DNA of 64,000 nt, from positions 1 through 64,000 of the forward strand of contig JALHRS010000024.1 of NCBI GenBank assembly GCA_022841325.1. The letters run 5' to 3'. Origin of the DNA: Lysobacterales bacterium (GTDB taxonomy: Bacteria; Pseudomonadota; Gammaproteobacteria; Xanthomonadales; SZUA-5). The stretch's first letter is position 1, and every line of letters starts with the position of its first letter. Under the pieces are notes generated by a model. The model was not told the origin of the DNA, made no database searches, and worked only from the letters and a program-made list of their open reading frames with translations. Below are positions 46,212-54,847 of this stretch, one piece after another. The position numbers and the translations under genes are program-made.

Positions 46212-48308
46212 ATGACCGATCAAGACTCCGATCTGCCACGCATACCGGGCTATGCAGTCGAGAGCGCGCTGGGCTCGGGCGGTATGGCGACCGTGTATCG
46301 GGGCCGGCAACTGGCGCTCGATCGCCCGGTGGCGATCAAGGTGCTGCGCGCCGTGGGCCGCGATGCGCCGGAGCTGAATCTGCGCTTCGAGCAGGAAGCG
46401 CAGCTGATTGCGGCGCTCGATCATCCCCACATCGTCGCCATCTTCGAGGTCACCCGCACCGAGGACGGCAGTGCCTGCTACATCATGCCGCTGCTGGCGC
46501 ACGGTGATCTGGAAAGCCGCCCGCGACCGATGCCCGAGGACGAGGTCAAGCGCATTCTGACCGCGGTGTTGAGCGCACTCGGGCATGCCCACGCCAAGGG
46601 CGTGGTGCATCGTGACGTCAAACCGGCCAATGTGCTGTTCGACGGCCGCGGCAACCCCCTGCTGGCCGATTTCGGCGTGGCCCTCAAGGTCAAGAGCAAT
46701 CATCGCCTGACCACCCACGGCCGCACCGTGGGCAGTTCGCTGACGATGAGCCCGGAGCAGGCCCGCGGCGAAGTGGTCGACGGTCGCAGTGATCTCTACA
46801 GTGTCGGCTGTCTGGCCTACCAGCTGCTGACCGGCCACGCGCCCTTCGATGCCGACGACTTCCTGGCCGTGGCCCTCCGCCACCAGCAGGATCCGATCCC
46901 GCGGCTGCCGCCGGCGCTGGCGCACTGGCAGGCGTTTCTTGATTCGGCGCTGGCCAAGCGCCCCGAGCATCGCTACGCCGATGCCGAAACCATGGCACAG
47001 GCCCTGTCGCAGCTGCAGCCGCCCAAGGTGCCGGCCCGACCAAGCGCCCGGCGCGCCTTGCTGCCGGTGATCTCGATCATTGCCGTGCTGGTGCTGGTCG
47101 CTGCGGTCGCGGCCTGGATCGGCAGCCGCCCGCAGTCGCCGCTGGCCGACGCGGCCGCGCCTCCACCAGCTGCACCCAGCGCCCCCGAAGCGGCGGTCCT
47201 GGCGGCTATAGAGCAAGGACGCTGGTTCGATGGCGCTGCCGACAGCGCCGATGCACTGCTGGCGCCGATGTTCCTGCAGGAACCGGTGGACAGCAGGGCC
47301 CTGGACCTGCGCGATTCCCTGCTCGATCGCGCCAGCGCCGATCTGATCGACAGCGACGATGCCCGGCTGATCGAGCGGCTGCCACGCTGGGCAGCGCTGG
47401 TCAGCAGCAGTCACGCCGACGCCCTGCCGCCGGTGCAGTCGGTGGTGTCGGCGCTGGAAGCGCGCTTCCGGCCGGCATTGGAAAGAGCGCGGACGGCGCG
47501 TGATCGGGCCGAGGCCGGCAGCCAGTTGTCGCTGGCGCAGATGCTGCCGGCTCCTTCGGCCGAATTTGCCGAACTGGTGCAGCTGGTGGCGCGCTTTCCG
47601 GCACGCGGCGAACCCTTTCGCGATGGGCCCGGCCCGGAGCTGCTGCTGATTCCAGCCGGACGCCTGGCGAGCTTCGCCAGCCCGATCGCCGTGTCCCGCT
47701 TCGAGATCACCCGCGCCGACTACCTGCGTTTTGCCGAGGCCACCGGGCGCAAGGCGGCCAGCTGCCGTGATGGTGGCCGCGCCGTGTCGTGGCGCGATCC
47801 CGGTTTCCCGCAGAGCGGCAACGATCCGGTGGTCTGTGTCAGTTTTGCCGACGCCCGCGCCTACGCGGCATGGATCAGCGAACAGGCCGGTCGCGCCTAT
47901 CGATTGCCCACATTGCAGGAGTGGCGCGAACTGGCGGCGGCCGCGCGCGCCGGCGACTGCGCCAATCTGCGCGGCGAGAACGCCGCCTGCGGCGACCGCT
48001 TTCGCAACACCGCTCCCGGCGGCCGCTTTGCCGCCGCGCTGGAGTGGCCGTCGGATCTGGCCGGCAATGTGCGCGAATGGACCGCCAGCTGCGAGTTCAA
48101 GGAGATCGGCAAGGTCCGCCAGGCGCTGGGCAATTTCGGGCGCTTCCTGCAGGGCAAGGAACGCGATTCCAGCGGCCGCGTATGCGTAGGCCGCTACGTG
48201 GCCGGCAGCGGCTGGCGCGACAGCGGCATCGAGCGCGCCACCGACAGCGAAGACGAAGACAGCGCCGCCCCGGATCGCGGCTTCAGGCTGTTGCGCGAGA
48301 TCAAGTGA
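46212..48308 (+). CDS. Ser/Thr protein kinase fused to a formylglycine-enzyme-like domain
   Basis: A 698-residue transmembrane kinase. The cytoplasmic kinase domain has G-loop GSGGMATVYRG (21-31), the ATP lysine in VAIKVL (K43), catalytic loop HRDVKPANVLF (133-143), DFG (153-155) and SPEQARGE. One transmembrane helix (about 283-303) leads to a 200-residue Ala/Asp-rich region and a C-terminal SUMF1/FGE-sulfatase-type domain (about 475-698: LLLIPAGRLASF, FEITRADYLRFAEATG, DPVVCVSFADARAYAAWISE, RLPTLQEWRELA, LAGNVREWTASC, DRGFRLLREI). The FGE-type domain may be a binding module rather than an enzyme. Start at 46212; no close partner phosphatase. Confidence 0.92.
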   Translation: MTDQDSDLPRIPGYAVESALGSGGMATVYRGRQLALDRPVAIKVLRAVGRDAPELNLRFEQEAQLIAALDHPHIVAIFEVTRTEDGSACYIMPLLAHGDLESRPRPMPEDEVKRILTAVLSALGHAHAKGVVHRDVKPANVLFDGRGNPLLADFGVALKVKSNHRLTTHGRTVGSSLTMSPEQARGEVVDGRSDLYSVGCLAYQLLTGHAPFDADDFLAVALRHQQDPIPRLPPALAHWQAFLDSALAKRPEHRYADAETMAQALSQLQPPKVPARPSARRALLPVISIIAVLVLVAAVAAWIGSRPQSPLADAAAPPPAAPSAPEAAVLAAIEQGRWFDGAADSADALLAPMFLQEPVDSRALDLRDSLLDRASADLIDSDDARLIERLPRWAALVSSSHADALPPVQSVVSALEARFRPALERARTARDRAEAGSQLSLAQMLPAPSAEFAELVQLVARFPARGEPFRDGPGPELLLIPAGRLASFASPIAVSRFEITRADYLRFAEATGRKAASCRDGGRAVSWRDPGFPQSGNDPVVCVSFADARAYAAWISEQAGRAYRLPTLQEWRELAAAARAGDCANLRGENAACGDRFRNTAPGGRFAAALEWPSDLAGNVREWTASCEFKEIGKVRQALGNFGRFLQGKERDSSGRVCVGRYVAGSGWRDSGIERATDSEDEDSAAPDRGFRLLREIK

Positions 48309-48714
48309 AGGGTGCTGGTTGTCGGTTGCTGGTCCTTGGTCAAAACTGACTCACGCGGAGGCGCGGAGGTCGCGGAGAAAAGAAGGCCTACATGCGGTTG
48401 TAGGACGATGCTGGGCTGGTCGCGTTCGCAACCTCTCTAGTCCTGGTTCCGGTAGGCGATTCGCACGCACCGGTCGTTCAAGACATGCCGGTACAGCAGT
48501 GGAAGCGGAATTCCGACCCGCTTTCGCGGGCAGAGCCCGTGCCCACCCACGGCCTGCCGTTTGCAAGCCAGGACGGTCCGCCGAGGGCGGCTGGGTTTGC
48601 TGCAGTTTCCGCAAACAGAATCCAGCTTTTCTCCGCGGCCTCCGCGCCTCCGCGTGAGCAGGCTCTGCCCAACAACCGACAACCGACAACCGACAACCGA
48701 CAACCGACAACCAG
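48309..48714. repeat. 400-bp nested palindromic element (GGTTGTC ends, GCGGAGG inner arms)
   Basis: Left GGTTGTC-type array (48313-48335), inner arm 48350-48382 (beginning CTCACGCGGAGGCGCGGAGG), a 243-base centre, inner arm 48626-48658 (reverse complement of the first with one mismatch in 33), and the complementary CGACAAC array with six copies (48669-48714). The centre has no convincing ORF. The layout is that of a non-autonomous mobile element or a structured RNA. Confidence 0.9.
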
Positions 48715-48749
48715 CTTCTGCCCGGATTCCGGCCGAATTTGTTAAATTT

Positions 48750-48767
48750 TCGTCATACTGCAGTCAG
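48750..48767 (+). promoter_or_regulatory. Pho-box-like direct repeat
   Basis: TCGTCATACTGCAGTCAG keeps two GTCA half-sites 11 bases apart and matches 12 of 18 positions of the PhoB consensus. It lies in an AT-rich island (GTTAAATTTTCGTC) unusual for this window and about 80 bases before a small ORF. The match is suggestive only. Confidence 0.3.
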
Positions 48768-48847
48768 TGAACTGAGATCATTCTTTGCTGTCATTGCAAT
48801 GACCCGGCGCTTCGACCGGGATGCGCCCCTGCAGCAGGAGACGGAAC

Positions 48848-48931
48848 ATGCGTTGGATATTGTCATTGGGCATCACGATCTTCATGGTCGCCCTCGATCG
48901 GGCATCGACGCTGTCCGGCGTCGAGGGCTGA
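48848..48931 (+). CDS. Possible 27-residue membrane peptide
   Basis: ATG with GGAGACGG upstream opens a 27-codon frame, MRWILSLGITIFMVALDRAS plus seven residues, that would make a single hydrophobic helix. The region between 48715 and 49011 has no other gene. It may be a true small membrane peptide, possibly under the upstream Pho-box-like site, or chance. Confidence 0.3.
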   Translation: MRWILSLGITIFMVALDRASTLSGVEG

Positions 48932-49011
48932 TCCGAGGCTGCAACCGCTCGGCCTGAGCTGCGCGTCAGGCCGCATGGTGCTTCAGGATCGCGCCATCTG
49001 CGGACGCGCGG

Positions 49012-49566
49012 TCAGACCACCACGCCATCCCAGCGCGCACGCCAGACCGTGGGCGTGAATTCGGGGATGGGCTTGGGTGCCAGCAACTCGGTGCCCACCT
49101 GCCAGAAGCTCTTGAACGGGCGCTTCTCGGCGGTCTTGTAGAAATGCACCAGATAAGACCAGTCGCAGTGGAAGAAGTCGGCCAGCCACTGGTCGAAATC
49201 GTGCACGCCGGCCTCATGAAACAGGCTCAGACTGAGCTCCGCGGCCTCGCGCTCGTACTGATGGAGCTCGGCCATGCGTTCCTCCGACAGATGCGGATCG
49301 GGTTGCTGCACGCCCAGCGTGCGTCCGCGCTCTGACAGATTCCACTGCACCGTGTGCCCGAACAGGTGCACCAGGATGAACAGCGCTTCTTCCGCTTCCA
49401 GATCATGATCGATCTGGATTTCGGCGCCATCGAGATCACCGGTGAAGGGGTCGATGACATCGCTGATCACCACCGGAATGCCGTAGCGGCGCTCGATCAG
49501 GGCCTCGACGGCGTTGAACACGGCACGGCAGCGGTCATCGTCGGGATAGCTCGGGTCCAGGGTCAT
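49012..49566 (-). CDS. Hypothetical protein with a metalloprotease-like HLFGH helix
   Basis: A 184-residue soluble acidic protein I cannot name. Helix ALFILVHLFGHTVQWNL resembles the zinc helix of ImmA/IrrE-type peptidases, but the glutamate of HExxH is replaced (H-L-F-G-H). Downstream, EERMAELHQYEREAAELSLSLFHEAG recalls the family's second zinc-ligand helix with E-x3-A. The N-terminal half (RRYGIPVVISDVIDPFTGDLDGAEIQID) also fits the ImmA fold. So it may be a degenerate or altered metallopeptidase. It lies between repeat DNA and a GTCCAGAC hairpin. Confidence 0.75.
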   Translation of the reverse strand: MTLDPSYPDDDRCRAVFNAVEALIERRYGIPVVISDVIDPFTGDLDGAEIQIDHDLEAEEALFILVHLFGHTVQWNLSERGRTLGVQQPDPHLSEERMAELHQYEREAAELSLSLFHEAGVHDFDQWLADFFHCDWSYLVHFYKTAEKRPFKSFWQVGTELLAPKPIPEFTPTVWRARWDGVVV

Positions 49567-49653
49567 GGTGGGCTTGGCCTTGCTTGGTCAGTCGGGTGTG
49601 ATGCGGTGGCACTACTTTCTAGCGGCTCAACAACCACGCCGAGGCGGGCTTTG

Positions 49654-49722
49654 GTAGGTCCAGACTTGTCTGGACGCTTCTTCGGCATCGAGCAGAGAGC
49701 GTCCAGACAAGTCTGGACCTAC
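49654..49722. repeat. GTCCAGAC-family hairpin
   Basis: Perfect 24-base arms (49654-49677 and 49699-49722) with a 21-base spacer, between the hypothetical gene start and the chorismatase stop. Here no heptamer array accompanies it. Confidence 0.92.
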
Positions 49723-49753
49723 GCATGGCGCGCTGGTGCCGGTTTCCAGGGCC

Positions 49754-50710
49754 TCAAAAATGATGCACGCCCTCGATCTCGCACAGCAGATCGCTGCGAC
49801 AGACCTCGCCCTGGAGCACGGCAAAGGCGGCGCCGGGGAAATTTTCGCGCAGGAACTGCTCGGTCTCGAAGAAGTGCTCTTCCTCGCGCACATAGGCGCG
49901 CAGCACGGTGCCGGAGCCGAAGCGGCTGTCGGTGTCCCAGGTGCTGTTGGCGACTTCCAGCAGACTTTCCAGATTGCGCCTGGTTTCTTCCAGCTGCTTG
50001 TCCAGTCGACCGATGTGGCGTGAGCTGTGTCCGACCACGCTGGCGGTGCCGGAGATCAGCAGCACGCCGCCGCGCTGGCTTTGCCACAGGGCCCCGCGCG
50101 AGAAGCGCGGCGGTTCCGGACCGTATTCGGGCGGGTAGTTGCGCGGCAGCGTCTGCCGCGGGTTGTCGATCATCTGGCCCGGCGTCTTCGAAGCCAGCCA
50201 CAGCAGGCGCAGATGTGAGGAGCGATCGGGCAGCCCGATCACGGTCGCGGCCGGGTCGGCCTCGAAGCGCGCACGCTCCAGCGCCAGTTGGCGGCCGACG
50301 CAGAACTGCCGATAGCGCTCAGCATCGCCCTGACCCTCGTTGATCCGCGAGAAATAACTCCACACCCGCAACACATAGGGAAAGCCCGAGCCCTGCACAT
50401 AGTCGAGCAGGCGCCGATAGGCCTCATGGGCGGTGGTGCCGATGCCGCCAAAATCACGCTCGGACAGCACCAGCTCGCCCAGCATCAGGTCATCGTCGCC
50501 GGCGAAATGGGCGGCGCCGATCTGACCACCGCGCAATCGGCCCTTGCTGTGCCAGGACTCGCAGACACTGTGCAAGGCCGGCATCGGCAGCTCAAAACTG
50601 GACGCGCCACCGCCACGGACACCCAGATGCCAGGCCGCGAAGGCGTCCTTCATGGGCTCGGGTGCCATGTCCACCAACCAGCGGGGATGGGCTTTGCGGG
50701 ATTCGGTCAT
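49754..50710 (-). CDS. Chorismatase / 3-hydroxybenzoate synthase-like (XanB2/FkbO type)
   Basis: A 318-residue protein of the chorismatase family (FkbO/Hyg5/XanB2). Characteristic segments are [26 protein letters not shown], the C-terminal RidA-like part [20 protein letters not shown] plus [13 protein letters not shown], and [11 protein letters not shown]. In Xanthomonas, XanB2 converts chorismate to 3- and 4-hydroxybenzoate, feeding pigment and ubiquinone synthesis; the same role is plausible here. No pigment genes are in the window. ATG 50710 is the best start, without a strong ribosome site. It is divergent from hemF. Confidence 0.85.
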   Translation of the reverse strand: MTESRKAHPRWLVDMAPEPMKDAFAAWHLGVRGGGASSFELPMPALHSVCESWHSKGRLRGGQIGAAHFAGDDDLMLGELVLSERDFGGIGTTAHEAYRRLLDYVQGSGFPYVLRVWSYFSRINEGQGDAERYRQFCVGRQLALERARFEADPAATVIGLPDRSSHLRLLWLASKTPGQMIDNPRQTLPRNYPPEYGPEPPRFSRGALWQSQRGGVLLISGTASVVGHSSRHIGRLDKQLEETRRNLESLLEVANSTWDTDSRFGSGTVLRAYVREEEHFFETEQFLRENFPGAAFAVLQGEVCRSDLLCEIEGVHHF

Positions 50711-50767
50711 GCGATTCGGTGGCTTTGCAGTCGAGCGGCCTATCATACGCAGCCCCAGTTCAGCCCG

Positions 50768-51688
50768 ATGCAAAGCATGGATATCGAACGCGTACGTGCC
50801 TACCTCCTTGGCCTGCAGGATCAGATCTGCGCTTCGGTCGAGGCCCTGGAACCGACCGCTCGCTTTGCCGAGGACAGCTGGCAGCGTGCCGAAGGCGGTG
50901 GCGGACGCACGCGCGTGCTCAAGGGCGGCGCGGTGTTCGAACAGGCCGGCATCGGCTTCTCCGACGTCCAGGGCGCGCGCATGCCGGCCAGTGCCACCGC
51001 CCATCGCCCGGAGCTGGCCGGCCGCGGCTTTCATGCGATGGGGGTGTCGCTGGTGTTCCACCCGCGCAATCCCTATGTGCCGACCACGCATCTGAACGTG
51101 CGTCTGTTCAGCACCACCGGACCCGATCCGGTGTGGTGGTTCGGCGGCGGCTTCGACCTCACGCCCTACTATCCTTTTGATGAGGATGTGCGCCACTGGC
51201 ATGAGGTGGCGCGCTCTGTCTGCGATCCCTTTGGCCAGGATCTGTATCCGCGCTACAAGCGCTGGTGCGACGACTATTTCTATCTCAAGCACCGCGGCGA
51301 GACCCGTGGCGTCGGCGGCCTGTTCTACGACGATCTGTTCGAGCCCGGCTTCGAACCCTGTTTCGAACTGATGCGGGCGGTCGGCCGCGGCTTCGAGCAG
51401 GCCTATCTGCCACTGGTAGAGCGCCGCAAGGACACCCCCTTCGGCCAGCGCGAGCGCGATTTCCAGCGCTACCGGCGCGGGCGCTACGTCGAATTCAATC
51501 TGGTCTGGGATCGCGGCACGCTGTTCGGGCTGCAATCCGGTGGGCGCACCGAGTCGATCCTGATGTCGCTGCCACCCGAAGTGCGCTTCGAGTATGGCTA
51601 TCAGCCGCCCGAAGGCAGCGCGGAAGCGCGTTTGAACGACTATCTGCGGCCGCGTGACTGGCTGGCCGAGCTCGTCGATGGACGCTGA
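50768..51688 (+). CDS. hemF: Oxygen-dependent coproporphyrinogen III oxidase
   Basis: Aerobic haem synthesis enzyme of 306 residues (E. coli 299). Signature segments: [78 protein letters not shown] and [31 protein letters not shown]. Starts at 50768 or 50777 (ATG both) are three residues apart. The end overlaps the pseudouridine synthase gene by 11 bases. Confidence 0.97.
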   Translation: MQSMDIERVRAYLLGLQDQICASVEALEPTARFAEDSWQRAEGGGGRTRVLKGGAVFEQAGIGFSDVQGARMPASATAHRPELAGRGFHAMGVSLVFHPRNPYVPTTHLNVRLFSTTGPDPVWWFGGGFDLTPYYPFDEDVRHWHEVARSVCDPFGQDLYPRYKRWCDDYFYLKHRGETRGVGGLFYDDLFEPGFEPCFELMRAVGRGFEQAYLPLVERRKDTPFGQRERDFQRYRRGRYVEFNLVWDRGTLFGLQSGGRTESILMSLPPEVRFEYGYQPPEGSAEARLNDYLRPRDWLAELVDGR

Positions 51689-52382
51689 TCAGCGGCTGCC
51701 GCTGCTGGCCGACAACGCCCGCTGGCTGGTGGTCAACAAGCCGCCCGGCATCGCCGCCATTCCGGCCCGCGATGAAGAACCCGGGCAATCCTTGCGGCAT
51801 CTGTTGCAGGCCCAGCTCGGCTGCCCGCTGTGGGTGGTGCACCGGCTGGACCGCGACACCAGCGGCGTGATGATCTTCGCCCGCGACGCCGATGCCCATC
51901 GGGCCCTGAATCTGGCCTTCCAGCACGGTCAGGTTGGCAAGAGCTATCTGGCTTGGACGCTCGGCGTACCCGACCCGGAAGAGGGCCGTATCGAGGTGCC
52001 GCTGCACACTGCCCGCAAGGGCAAGATGCGCCCGGCCGCCAGGGGCGAGGCTGGCGCCATCCAGGCCCGCACCGACTACACGCTGGAACAGCGCTGGCGT
52101 ATCGATCACGCCTGGATTGCCCGCCTGCGCTGCCAACCCCGTACCGGGCGTCAGCATCAGATCCGGGTGCATCTGCGCAGCCGCGATTGCCCGATCCTGC
52201 AGGACGCGCTGTACGGCATGGCGACCCTGAAGCCACCCTTCGATCAGTTGCCCCTGCGGCGCCTGGCACTGCACGCCTGCGCGGTCGAGATTCCGGCGGT
52301 GCTGGAGATACCGGCGCAGCGCGTGGAGGCGCCGCTACCGGCGGATCTGGCCGAGCTCGAGACCTGGCTGGATGGCCGCTAG
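51678..52382 (+). CDS. RluA-family pseudouridine synthase
   Basis: A 234-residue pseudouridine synthase without an S4 domain. Catalytic motif [16 protein letters not shown] carries the essential aspartate, and [20 protein letters not shown] and LALHA are conserved. It matches the short RluA/TruC-type enzymes acting on rRNA or tRNA; the exact position modified cannot be told. It overlaps hemF by 11 bases. Confidence 0.93.
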   Translation: MDADQRLPLLADNARWLVVNKPPGIAAIPARDEEPGQSLRHLLQAQLGCPLWVVHRLDRDTSGVMIFARDADAHRALNLAFQHGQVGKSYLAWTLGVPDPEEGRIEVPLHTARKGKMRPAARGEAGAIQARTDYTLEQRWRIDHAWIARLRCQPRTGRQHQIRVHLRSRDCPILQDALYGMATLKPPFDQLPLRRLALHACAVEIPAVLEIPAQRVEAPLPADLAELETWLDGR

Positions 52383-52414
52383 GTCAAGCTTCCGCCAGCT
52401 CCGGTTGCCGGTAG

Positions 52415-52445
52415 GTCACGTTGGCCGCGCAGCGGCCTACGTGAC
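52415..52445. repeat. GTCACGT hairpin, second copy
   Basis: GTCACGT-t-GGCCGC-gca-GCGGCC-t-ACGTGAC, the same design as 39257-39289 but with the inner stem changed from GCTCGC/GCGAGC to GGCCGC/GCGGCC, keeping pairing. It lies after the pseudouridine synthase stop. A degenerate GTCCAGAC remnant follows at about 52510-52523. Confidence 0.85.
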
Positions 52446-52564
52446 GCCGCGAAGCAGCAAGTCATCCATCAGAGTAGTCCGCGGCTCTGCGCTCTCGCAG
52501 GCCCACACAGGTCTGGACCTACACAAGCCTGGCCATCCGGCCATCGAGCAGCGCGCGTCCCTGC

Positions 52565-52984
52565 TCAAGGCCGCGTCGAAGCGGCCACACCGCCACCGCG
52601 ACCGCGCCGATTCACCAGCACCGGCATCAACCCGAACAGCAGCAGGCTGGCACTGTAGATGCGTCCGGGCGTGCTCAGGAAATAGGCGCCGATCTCGGCC
52701 AGCGACTGGCCGCGCACCCACAGGCCAACGCCGAGGTCCGCAATCAGCACCAGGCCGAGGGCAATCAGCCCCATGCCCAGATGCATGGCCACCGTCGCCG
52801 GCAGCGCCAGACGTCGCGGCACGAAGCGCGCGGCAAACATCATGGCCATCAGCAGGATCGGTATTTCCATCAGCACCGCGGTGGTGGCGCCGAAGTTGGG
52901 CTCCAGCCACATGACCCGGATCGGGCCGCAGGCGAAACCGACGGCAAAGACGATGGCGAAGTAGGCGAGGGCGGCGGGGAGCAT
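52565..52984 (-). CDS. Small four-helix membrane protein
   Basis: A 139-residue membrane protein with four predicted helices: LAYFAIVFAVGFACGPIRVMW, VLMEIPILLMAMMFAARFV, MHLGMGLIALGLVLIADLGVG and YSASLLLFGLMPVLVNRR. The family is unknown to me, though similar small proteins are widely annotated as hypothetical in proteobacteria. Heptamer arrays (GGTTGTC then GGGGCAC) start 2 bases upstream of its ATG at 52984, leaving no normal ribosome site; its translation start or expression is therefore uncertain. Confidence 0.7.
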   Translation of the reverse strand: MLPAALAYFAIVFAVGFACGPIRVMWLEPNFGATTAVLMEIPILLMAMMFAARFVPRRLALPATVAMHLGMGLIALGLVLIADLGVGLWVRGQSLAEIGAYFLSTPGRIYSASLLLFGLMPVLVNRRGRGGGVAASTRP

Positions 52985-52985
52985 T

Positions 52986-53645
52986 CTGGTTGTCGGTTGT
53001 CGGTTGTCGGTTGTTGGACGGGGCACGGGGCACGGGGCACGGGGCACGGGAGATGCTCTCATGATTGCGTCGTTGCGAGCCGCATGTGTCGGCCCGAAAC
53101 TGCCCACTGGCCATGAACCCCCGGGCGTCATTGCGACCCCGGACTTGATCCGGGGGAAGCAATCCAGGGGCGTGCGGCGATACCTGGATTGCTTCGTCGC
53201 TACGCTCCTCGCAATGACGCATCAACAACTTACGGTAAGGGTTCATGGAGACCGCCGCAAAGGAATCCGAGGAGCAAAGCCGCAAGTTCCTGGATTGCGT
53301 CGTCGCTCCGCTCTCTTCCATGAACCGGTATCGTAGGTCTGTGGATTCGAGAGGATGGAGCAAAGCGGCTCTTGTAGCCCGAAGTGTGCGCAGCGCTCTC
53401 CGGGCGGTGACGCGACAGCGCCCCGCTGAGCCGCTGCGCGGCACAACGGGCTACGCACGACGGCGTGCACCGGTTCAAGTAGGCCGGGTCCTTCGCGTCA
53501 GCAGGCCTTGATTGAGCCACAATCCACACACGCGAGGCGCCCGGCGCCTTGCCGTCGATACAGCCGCGGCCGCCGTCGCGAATACCCGCCGTCGCGGACA
53601 GAGTCCGCTCCCACCGGCAGCACACGCCCAGGCAGTAACTTGACC
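52986..53645. repeat. Two adjacent heptamer arrays and further repeat elements
   Basis: Positions 52987-53016 are GGTTGTC units, directly joined to a GGGGCAC array (53018-53050): two unrelated heptamers in the same orientation. Then a stretch shared with 6802, 21656 and 58134 (53070-53118), a GCGTCATTGCGA hairpin (53125-53220), and a palindromic element beginning GTAGCCCG and ending CGGGCTAC (53374-53454). No gene is supported in the 660 bases. The promoter of the downstream exonuclease gene was not recognised. Confidence 0.88.
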
Positions 53646-54200
53646 ATGCCCGAAATCTATATCAGCACCGATGTCGAAACCGACGGCCCCATACCCGGAC
53701 CGCACTCCATGTTGAGTCTGGGGTCGGCCGCCTACACCGCCGACAAGCAGCTGCTCGGCAGCTTCAGCGTCAACCTGGAAACCCTGCCCGGGGCCAGCGG
53801 CCATCCGGACACCATGGAATGGTGGCAATCGCAGCCGCAGGCCTGGGCGGCTTGCCGCAGCGATCTGCAGCCACCGGAGTCGGCGTTGCCGGCCTACCTC
53901 GCCTGGATCGAATCACTGCCGGGCAAGCCGGTCTTCGTCGGCTACCCGGTGACTTTCGATTTCCTGTTCGTCTACTGGTATCTGATCCGCTTTGCCGGGC
54001 GCAGCCCCTTCAGCCATTCCGGGCTCGACATCAAGACCTACGCCATGGCCATGCTCAAGCGGCCCTATCGCGACAGCAGCAAGGCGCAGATGCCGCGCGA
54101 ATGGTTCGATCCACTGCCGCACACGCACGTGGCGGTCGATGACGCCATCGCCCAGGGAGCGCTGTTCTGCAACATGCTGCAGGCCAATCTGGGGCGGTGA
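53646..54200 (+). CDS. DEDDh-type 3'-5' exonuclease-like protein
   Basis: A 184-residue protein with the exonuclease fold: Exo I STDVETDG (D and E metal ligands), Exo II in [16 protein letters not shown], and Exo [16 protein letters not shown] (H-x-A-x-x-D). It is close to single-domain DnaQ/RNase T-like exonucleases. Substrate not predictable. ATG 53646 is the first in-frame ATG of the conserved part. A GGGGCAC array of about eleven copies starts immediately after the TGA. Confidence 0.85.
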   Translation: MPEIYISTDVETDGPIPGPHSMLSLGSAAYTADKQLLGSFSVNLETLPGASGHPDTMEWWQSQPQAWAACRSDLQPPESALPAYLAWIESLPGKPVFVGYPVTFDFLFVYWYLIRFAGRSPFSHSGLDIKTYAMAMLKRPYRDSSKAQMPREWFDPLPHTHVAVDDAIAQGALFCNMLQANLGR

Positions 54201-54424
54201 GGGGCACGGGGCACGGGGCACGGGGCACGGGGCACGGGGCACGGGGCACGGGGCACGGGGCACGGGGCACGGGGCACGGAAAAGGCTACAGGCTTCACGT
54301 TCTTGTGGGTCCAGACTTGTCTGGACGCTCTTGGCACGGTGACGGGAAAGCGTCCAGACAAGTCTGGACCTACGACAGCCCAAAGCCCGTAGCCTTTCCC
54401 TCTGCCCTCTGCCCCCTGCCCCCG
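54201..54424. repeat. Longest GGGGCAC array, with hairpin and inverted array
   Basis: Positions 54201-54279 are about eleven uninterrupted GGGGCAC units. Then linker GGAAAAGGCTACAGGCTTC, a GTCCAGAC-family hairpin (54306-54374), the linker in inverse (AAGCCCGTAGCCTTTCC at about 54385-54401) and a C-rich heptamer array CCCTCTG/CCCCCTG (54402-54424) next to the minus-strand stop at 54430. It is the clearest symmetric example with both linker copies. Confidence 0.92.
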
Positions 54425-54429
54425 ATCGC

Positions 54430-54681
54430 TCAATGCCTGCGATCGAACTTGATGCCCTGACGCACTTCCTTCTGGGCCGCGCGTACCAGCCGCAGGGCTT
54501 CGGCGCGGTGTCCGCCCTTGTCGGGTGTGGCTCGTTCCAGATCGCGTTCGGCCGCTTCCAGATGGGACAGGGCCGACTGCATCAGCGGCTGATCGGCGGC
54601 CACCGAGAACGACAGTCCGCCGAGCAATCCGGCGCTGGCGGCGGCAAGGGCGATGGTCAGGGTGCGGGCAGTGGTGGCCAT
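54430..54681 (-). CDS. Small exported hypothetical protein
   Basis: An 83-residue protein with a signal peptide (LTIALAAASAGLLGGLSFSVAA) and a short mature helical part (QSALSHLEAAERDLERATPD ... LRLVRAAQKEVRQGIKFDRRH) with a heptad-like pattern suggesting an amphipathic or coiled-coil helix. AGGAG precedes the ATG at 54681. Similar small helical periplasmic proteins are annotated as hypothetical in many proteobacteria. Confidence 0.75.
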   Translation of the reverse strand: MATTARTLTIALAAASAGLLGGLSFSVAADQPLMQSALSHLEAAERDLERATPDKGGHRAEALRLVRAAQKEVRQGIKFDRRH

Positions 54682-54847
54682 GCGGGCTTTCTCCTCGGAG
54701 TGACGTGGAAGCAACATAAGACAGGAACGCATCGCGGTTCCAGTCGTTGACCTGTTGCAGTGCAGCGCGAAGTCGCGGCTGCGGGCATCATCGGGCGCCC
54801 GTGCAGCGGCCCTCGGCCCCTGCATCCTTTGGAGTAGCGTCGGCGTC

